This document shows, piece after piece, positions 52,501-61,500 of a stretch of DNA of 64,000 nucleotides. How positions within the stretch are numbered: position 1 is the stretch's first letter; the number at the start of each line of letters is the position of its first letter. This stretch comes from Lutjanus erythropterus (lineage: Eukaryota > Chordata > Actinopteri > Lutjaniformes > Lutjanidae). Where the stretch lies: NCBI GenBank assembly GCA_020091685.1, contig CM034605.1, positions 8,425,019 through 8,489,018 of the forward strand. The letters run 5' to 3'. The translations under genes were made by a program, and so were the position numbers. The notes beneath the pieces were generated by a model that worked only from the letters and a program-made list of their open reading frames with translations, searched no databases and was not told the DNA's origin.

Positions 52501-55500
52501 CGCTAGACCACTGCTGTCATCACTGTGAGCAGATATCTCTGCTGTCTGCCAAATGCTTTAGCCTTTAGTTTGTGAAAAGGAGGTTAGTGTGGGTGGCTTG
52601 AAGATAGCCTACCTCAAACAAACCAAATATAGCATGTTTGCGCTTGAAAAACACACAAAAAACATATGAAACTCTCTACAGTCCACTTATAATGCAGCAG
52701 AGATACCATGCACGCCTGTATGTGATTGGGGGAAAGCATGTCGGGTCAGGAAAGGTAGCACAGCCTGTTGTTTATCCATGGTGGAAATGGAGACAAGAGT
52801 TGATTTCTCTTCGTGTGCCGCGTTTGATGTCTATGCATGTCTGCCTGCCTGCCCAATATGTCAGGACTAGACAGGCTGGCATCAGTTCAGCCACCACATG
52901 CCAAATCCTCTCTGAAGCATTAATCAGAGTGAGAGATGGTCAGAGCTGCCTGTTTCCTTCCTTCCACCTAATATGGTCCAAGCGAGCTGGTGAATGTCAG
53001 GGCAGGCACACTGTTTTTTTTCCAATGCTGCCAGCCAGTCTCAAGGCCAGTGGAGGAAATAGCTTTTGGAAGACTTAGGGCTCATGCTGCTGGAGGAAAA
53101 GATGGGCACATCAGTAGAGGATGCAATGACATTTAGGCTTTTCATGACTGGAGGAGCAGTGCATGTGGATGGGCTCTGAAGTGCATAATTTTTCTTTCTC
53201 TGTTTTTGTCTTTGTATCTGTCTTCATGTTCCCCAAGTGGCCATATCTGAATAGAGGCTTATGCATGCTAAGTAAAGCTAAGAATATTTCCATGTTGTGT
53301 GTGGGAAGAACCATGGCATTGTAGAGGTATGATTAATTTCATGGGGTATTATACCCTGACAAAGGCCTTATGCTTAAAATGTTTGATTAATTAAGTAGTT
53401 TTGCCTTGGGGCCAAGAGTGCAACCTACCGTTTTTCTTTTTCTTTGTTTTTGACTTTTGCTTTGTGGTTGGAGATGTGGTTGATGTTGGTACTGTATCCT
53501 GACTCTTTTCACTCTGCCAAAGTATGTAATGTTGTAACAAACTGGAAATTGCGTATGTGTGCTGTTTGTACGACGCTTGAGCCTACCTGAGCAGTTGAAC
53601 AAGATATTTAATGTACTGTATGTATTTTTCTCTCTTTTAGTGATCAAATTTTAAATCCGTATTTTATTTTTTTAGACAAAGCAGATAAGCATTTCTTTAA
53701 ATATTCTTTATCACTAGACCCACATGACACCATCTTCTCTAACTTTCACCCTGTTTTAATTAGTTTGTGTTTCTTTTTTGTTGAAATGTTTTCTTGGGAC
53801 TGCTTTTGTCAGTGTCCTTGCCAGAAACTAAATACAGATGCCAAACTCAAATACACAGCCCATCAGCAGAGAGAGCCATCCTCTAAGATGAGAGCTACTT
53901 TAATCGCATTAGATACAGCTTCCTTTCCCTGTAGCGATAAGACGCTGCAAACACGCTCCTTGGATTTTAACACCTTGTAGGTCTGCTTGTAGCATTGACT
54001 TCACTTTGGCTGGAGGCAAACGTAAGATGATACCATAAATAAACCAAGGCTCTTTTGACTATGATCCGTGTCTTGAACATCACAGGATGTTAGAGGTGGC
54101 TACTTATTTCTATCTTGGCATTTGTAGGCCTTAAATGCTGACCACTGCACTGTTAAATGCCACTAAACATCAAAAAGCTGGCACCAATTTAAATGAATCA
54201 TCGTAGATAGTGCAGTTCACAGGGCTGTATTGATTCAGACCTCCTGCAGGCCTCCAACTCTACAAATTAAAAAAGTGAAATAAATCAGCTGGCATGCACC
54301 ACTGACTCTAAGATGTGTTCCAGAGATACCCTCGCATTGATGGGGTATATCAGAAGCACAGTCTGCTTTACCTATGTTAGGTAATGTCTGTTTGACATAG
54401 TGCAGAAATGTTTATCATGTTAATACCTTGTTTTCAATGACAGACCTTCATAATCCATGCTAGTGCTCAAACCAGTACTGCGATTCGCTGCCTTCCTTTC
54501 TCCTTTCAGTGTAGTCAGCTGCCCTAGGTCACAGTCATGTTTGACTTCATTGTTATTGCCTGAATAATAAGTAATAGGTGTGCAGCTGGTAGAAAGAGGC
54601 TCTATTACTAACCCACTTGACATCTCAACTTCTACATTTGTGGATTGCTTGTACATGGTCCTCAGCCTATTACCTCAGCTTATTATAACTAACACAAGGG
54701 GCATGTCCATAAAGGAGGAAGGGTTTAACAGATTTCAGGGTGACACAGAGACAGAGAGAAGCTGCTTGGAAGCAGGTACCAGAGAAGATGAGAGGTGGAT
54801 GTCTAAATTAAAAGGAGCAGAATGATGAGAAGAACACAAGGGAAACTTAACCTTGTGCTGTCTCCATGTATTTTGCCAGTTGTTTTTCATTTCCCATGAG
54901 CAATTTAAGGTCTAATGCTGCATTCACATGCGGAATGCGGAAACAGTATGGACACTACACCAGTCATTACATTCCTGTAAACCAGAGGTCTTCAAAGTGT
55001 GAAGCAGGCTTCCCCAGGAAGGCTCCAAACACTTTCAGGGGACTCTCAGTGAATGGAAGTGAAAAAATATTACATTAGTTATCAAAAGAGATCACACAGA
55101 ATAGGGTAAATGTATGTGGGTCAAAGAGATAGTTCAGTGATACAGTACTGGGGATTTTTTTCTGATAAATGCCTCAGGACGGACCTTTTTATGTATTTGT
55201 AAGTTATGTCATACGACAATATTAAGCTTTCTTGTTTCAGTTGTTGAATGCCTAAGGGATCAAACATCATAACTGTGATCCAATAGACATCCATGAATTG
55301 AGTAAATTAAAGAGACCCCCTTTTTCCGAGTTATGTTTGAAGGGAAGCCCACAAGTCTCAAATATTGAAAACCACTGCTGTAAACCACTAAAATATTGCT
55401 TTACTTGACGTGTTATCAGGCTAAATGCTAGAAATAACTGTTCTAATGAATCAAGGTCATTCTACATGGACAGCAACTAAAGGTTACAACCTAATACCAT

Positions 55501-58500
55501 ATAACAGATTACATGTGAGCAAAAAAAAAATGGAATACATAGGCTTGGGCAGTGTAAAGGTATTATAGTATACCAAGGTATACTAAGTCTCAACAGTATG
55601 ATTTTCAGTACCATCATAAATACAGACGCTCTTCTTTCTATTAAACTGAAACAGAGACGCTGTATTGAGATGATGTATTATAATGCATGGCATGTGCCAT
55701 CAAGGTGAGTCTCTCTTCTGGTGGACAAGACAGCACTGCTGAACCGAGAAACATGCTGTCTTGGGAATAAAGTTCCATCTAACTAGTAAAAGAAATAAAT
55801 GCCTCTGCCCTGGGAGTATTTTGGATTTAGACCCGCTGATGAAAGTAAGCTATGAAACACTGCAGAACAATTATTGCTGTAGTGTAGCATCGAGAGGGCA
55901 AGTGGCAGAATAATTTCTGTCAGTGCTGACAGAGATTGACAGTGAATACACGCTGAGTGGTGAAGTTGTCTGTCTGGCAGTAAATGTACAGCAACAGCAC
56001 TGTAAATATACGGTATAGGCTTGAGTTTGACAGTGAATAAAGGCTGCAGGCAGCTTCTCAGGACCAAAGCAGAGCTCCTGTGTGTTTTCCAACTGCTGGA
56101 ACAACAGAAAGAAAATAACCGAGAAGCTCCACCTAGGTTGAGGGAGTACTACACAACAATGGATTACAGTCAAGTTGAGCCATTTTACCCGTTTTACACA
56201 AATATGGCCTTAATACCATCCACCAAACATTTACTATGTTTACCGCCATGTTTTTTGCATTTATGATATCAATAGACAACAAACCGGCATACCATGTAAA
56301 TTTTCAGACTTTCTGAGTTGTTGTTCTGATTTGAGGAGCATTCAATTATCCCTGTTCTCCAGCACCATATGAATGCAGAATAAGTCAGTGGTTGGTTTTC
56401 ACCAGTTTTAAACTATATCTTTGATTTCCTTGCTGAAGCGAATCCTTCTTTTTTCAGCATCTGCTTGAAAAACCCCCAACATCCAGAACAGTTTTGTGTA
56501 ATATAGTCACAGGTTTATCTACAACCCCTACAACCTAAAAGCTTCTCTTACAATCCACATTTGTCATTTTGATCATATGTGCTGTGAAGACTCATTTTAC
56601 ACTCTTTAAAGTGCCTTCAGCAAAATAACTTTCCTTTCTATTCTTTCCTCTGTCTTCCTTTACTGTTGGCTGGTCCCCAGGCTTACAGTGACATGCACAT
56701 GAAAAAGACAGAGATAAAGAAATGATTGTCAGCGGGTGATCGAGCCACAGGGGACAGGAATAGACAAATAGGAAAGTACAGGAATAGAGCTGTCACTGTA
56801 GAGCTGTTTCATGGGGAGCACATGAGAGAAAAGACAAGGAACAAACAGACAATGAAAAACAAACTCGTTGTTGAGTAATCAGACTGGCCTGGATTGACCC
56901 ATTAGGCTGATGATTTATGTTCTCTTGTTCTGTCCATTCTACCTGCTCATGGCACTTCAATACATAAAATATACATGAAAACTAGTCATACATGTATCAG
57001 ACCAGGGATTGGCATAAATTCAGTGACAGTTGCAAGTAATAATTGTCAGCTAGATATCTGTCTCTTTGTCTTTGCCCTTCCTTTTTGTTGATCTCAACAG
57101 GCTTGGTTAACCACTCAGAGGTTTCAGGGTGAAGCAGCAGCTGTGTTGTGCTTCTCTGCACTCTGCTGCCATTTTCTAGCCTCATCCAATAGCTGGCCAT
57201 GTCTTCACTTGTCATCCTTCACTCAGACAGATATCACATTTCTGTATCCAGATTATTGAACCGATTCGTCTTGGCCCTGGTTGTGGCCAAAGCTTTTGTC
57301 AGTTCAGCCCAGAGTGACAAAATCTGAAGCAGAGGATGATTAGCCCAAAATTGTCTTGTTCTGGATAGGTTACAATGCAGACAGAGATGTTGAGCATTTT
57401 CATTTCATGGAACCACATGCACTCATTTTTACAAACAAAGGAGCACAGAATAAAATCCAGGGCTAGACCCGAAAATTAAAATTGTCACGGATGTTACATC
57501 TGCCTTCAAATGACTAAAAATACTAGAGCTGCATTATATATTTTGTTAAGTTGTGTACTTACCTTATTCAAAATGTTTCCAACAATATTCAAACTGTTGC
57601 ATTATTAACAAATATTAATTAATAAGAATTAGAAACCACAAATTTCAATGAAGCAAAAAAGTTTATTTTACTCACTAAATATTTAATTCATCTCAACATT
57701 TTTAGATCGATTCAAATTAATTTTTCGATTGTTTTGTTTTTGTTTTGTTTTTTTCCCTAGTCCTATCCAACGGCGGTAGTGGAGCAACACATCAAAATAG
57801 AAGAAAATTGGAAACAGAGCAGTGTTTCGCACACATTCTTAACCCATGCTAATGCTGCTGTTTTGTGTTGTGGTCACATCAGAAAATTATGCTCACCAGC
57901 AAACCAAATTGGAACCAGGTTTGCTCAGGAACCAACCAGAAAACTCATATTCCTCTAAAGAAGCACTGGGGCATCTGTTATTGTGGCATCAGACAAGCTG
58001 TGCATTGTACAAAAACCTTTATCAGTATAGTTTAGGCTAAACTGGATAGGCTGCCCAGTCAGTGTTTTTTTTCCTGTGCCACACTGCTCCACAAGTAGTT
58101 TTTGGAGAGCTTTAACTTGGAAAAGATTCGCTCTGATGTTTTAACTGTGACAGGTGTTACTTTTTCTGGCTTACTGCAGAACAAGGCCACATAGGAAACA
58201 GCTCTGCAATGGATTTTTAGTGTTTTGCTAAGCTAAATTCACTTCAGCTGAAAGTTACTCAACAGTAACTTCCCCAAATGTAACAATGTTATTTTCAGTT
58301 TCAAGTCAATAACCAGGTTAAGCATGGTGCAGTCATCTTTAGAACTGATTTTCGACTGTACTGTACTACAAACTAGTGGCAGACAGAATTGTCCTATGCT
58401 TGTATTTAACAGTAACCTGCTGCATATTTCTGCATATCTCATATCATCTTCAACCAGCTGTTCTTGTCAGCATGAAAAGCTGCTTATTTAGTTGGTAAAC

Positions 58501-61500
58501 TTGTGATTATTAGAGGGAGATTAATAGCACAGGTGTAAATAAATGAGCTTACAGGTGGTTGCTGGTGCAGCACTGGCTGTAAATATAGTTGGATGTGAGA
58601 TGGATTGGAAGCAGGAACTAATCCAGCACACAGTACTTCCTTTAGATGCCCCTGAAATGTTTGTTTTATGTAGAAAGTAATGGCACCCAGTTATATAAAA
58701 CAAACAATAAATTAAAAAATAAATAAATAAAAACACTGAAACCATGTGTTGAAGGGGAAAATGTGATATTTCTAATAGATTGACTGCCATATCCTTTTTG
58801 CTCTGTGAGGCCTGTTCCACTCTTCATGTATTACTGTATGTATTCAGTTACCGTTTATGAAAATAATTAGGACTGAGCCACAAAAAACAAACAGATATTT
58901 AAGCATCATGATAATATGGTAATGAATATACATAGATGCGGCTTGTCCTTACATTTCTTTGTTTTTAAAAAGCATTTGCCTTCAAACTAATTACATTTAG
59001 TCTGTTGTAGTGCATGGTTTCTGGCTAGCAAAACATTTTCTTATATCATGTTTAGAATCATAACTTATTTTAGTTAACTGAAATGAAGTGGCAGATCTCT
59101 TCTAACATATTCATCTGACTTTGAATTGCAAATATATTCCACACAGGTCTTTTTATAACATGCCTTACGACGCCTCACTCATTGATAGTCTTTGTCTGCA
59201 AAATACCCAGTGCACAAAAGAAACTCGCCTTCAGTTTTCCGTTGTGGCTTTTAAAGTGACATCACGTGGGCATATGCTCCATTTAAATGGCCGATGAAAC
59301 CCACTCGGTGGTGCTGTGGTTAGAAAGAGATAGTTCTTTTTCTTCTGTATGTTATTTGAAACTGGTCCAAGATGACATGTTTTAGTTGATGATTGATTCA
59401 CACTTTCAGAGCATGCTTTAATTATTTTTTTTATTGAGTTAGCTGCTTTGTGCAAGACCTTGAAATCGCTGCATGACTGAACATCCTTTCTGGTTTTAGT
59501 CTACATCTTGGCAGGCTGGTTGAGGTCAGTCATTCTGTATGTTAGCCATCATCATTGTGTTCTAGGATGCTTTTCCATCTGTGAAGGTAAAGGGCCCAGC
59601 TTTCTCTCCTCCGCATACACAGCAGGATAGCAATTAGTTTCTCTTTATACCTCACCAGGCAATGCCTAGCATGGTTTGGCTGACATTGAACCCTCATTTA
59701 GCTATGTGTATGAGAGTGTCAGTGGGTACTGAGAGTGTGTGTGTGTATGTGTGATCTGTTACATCACTTCCCAGTCTACCTGGCCTTATTTTCTAGCTTC
59801 AAGCTCTTCGGCCCGGCCTATCTCTCTGAGGGATCTCCCACTAGACACTGATGTAAGGCTAAGCTCTGGCTGCCAGGATGGCAGCGTACAAATGGCTTTG
59901 TTCAGCAGAAAAGCTACTTTGACACTCCCACTCAGCCACTACTTTACTGCAGGCATCTGTGAACAAGCGTAGTGAATGTTGATGGGCTGGTCGAAGTGTG
60001 CTTAAGGTGTGACTACAGTTGAATTACAGGATGGTGTACGGAAATACTGGTCATAGTCAGGTATTTAAGCCAGTAACACAGGTGTTACAAGTGATGCTAA
60101 TTAAGGTCCTGTTCTATTCAGGTCAGACTGAATCAGGATGCTGCTATTGTGCATGTAGACTCACTGGCAAGGCTCTGCTTACACTAAATGGAGTAGTGTC
60201 TTAATTAGTATAATTGTTAACACCTGTGTTTATCCAACTATTTCATGTCAGTATGGCTGCCATGAAAAAAGGCAATTATATAATGTTTAATTGTGGCTGA
60301 AACTGAAATGTGCCTGTTGTACAGTAGTCTTTAAGGCCGGAGTTTGTGTTTGGGTTGATTCCCTTGTAATGGTTTTGTTCAGCGTGGGGTTAACAATGAT
60401 ATTACAAGCATATACATTTAATTATGTTATATATTTTATTGTTGATATTGCCATTATTGTCTGCTACTCATACTGTCCATTTCCTATAATGTTTGTTAGT
60501 ATTTTTTCTACAGTCAGAAATACTCGAGGGATTCTCCTGTACTATTTAAATTAAAATCATTTTGTAAAGAAAGAGTTTCGGCTGCAGTAGTTTGGCTAGA
60601 ACATGAGTACTTTTGGTCTGCAAGCCTCAGATTAAATGATTGGCTGCCAAATGTCTGCCTTGAGTTCAGGGCTGGAAATAATAAGTGTTTGTTTTCGCTA
60701 TTGATTAATCTGCCTATTACTTTCACATTTGATTGATATAAAATGTCAAAAAAAAAAGAAAAATGCATCACGACTTCTCAGAGGCCACAAGTGGCATCTT
60801 CAAATTGCTTTTTTGTCCAGCCAACAGTCCAAAACCCAAAGACTCTTCTTTTGTCATAAATGACAGAGAGAAGCAGCAAATCCTCACTTTTCAGAAGCTG
60901 GAACCAGCACACGTTTGATATTTTTGCTTGAGAAATGACAGAAAAAATGAATAGATTATCAAAATAGATGGCACTTTTGGACAATTAATATTCTTTCTAT
61001 CGACTAATTGATTTATAGTCATTGCAGCTCTCCTTCAATTGAACTGAAAGTGTTGCCCTACACTGCGTTTATGCCATGTCAGCAGAATGGGAAAAAATGG
61101 GAAAACGTACTTGCAGGCATTGCAGTTGCTAGACTCATAGTCACACCAAGAGAAATTAAACCCAATATATTTGATATTTTTACTTTTACACAATAATTAT
61201 TCATTACCAAGTAAAACCAGATACAAACACAACTGTGTATAGCTCCTTTTTGACTGGGTGAAACAAATGTATTTGTGCTAATACTGGATTTAATTTCAGT
61301 GCAGCTGGCAAAGGCAGTTGCTTTTTAGCAAATTTGCCACCAGTTCACACTTCCTTCAGTTCTTTATGCCAAGTCAGAAATACACAGTAGTAACTATATA
61401 AAAAATCCTGATATCTCATAATATATATGTATATAATCATAGTTGCAACCAGAAGGCTGACATGAACATTTCCCCCCGCTTAGCTGCAGCTTCTCTTGAG

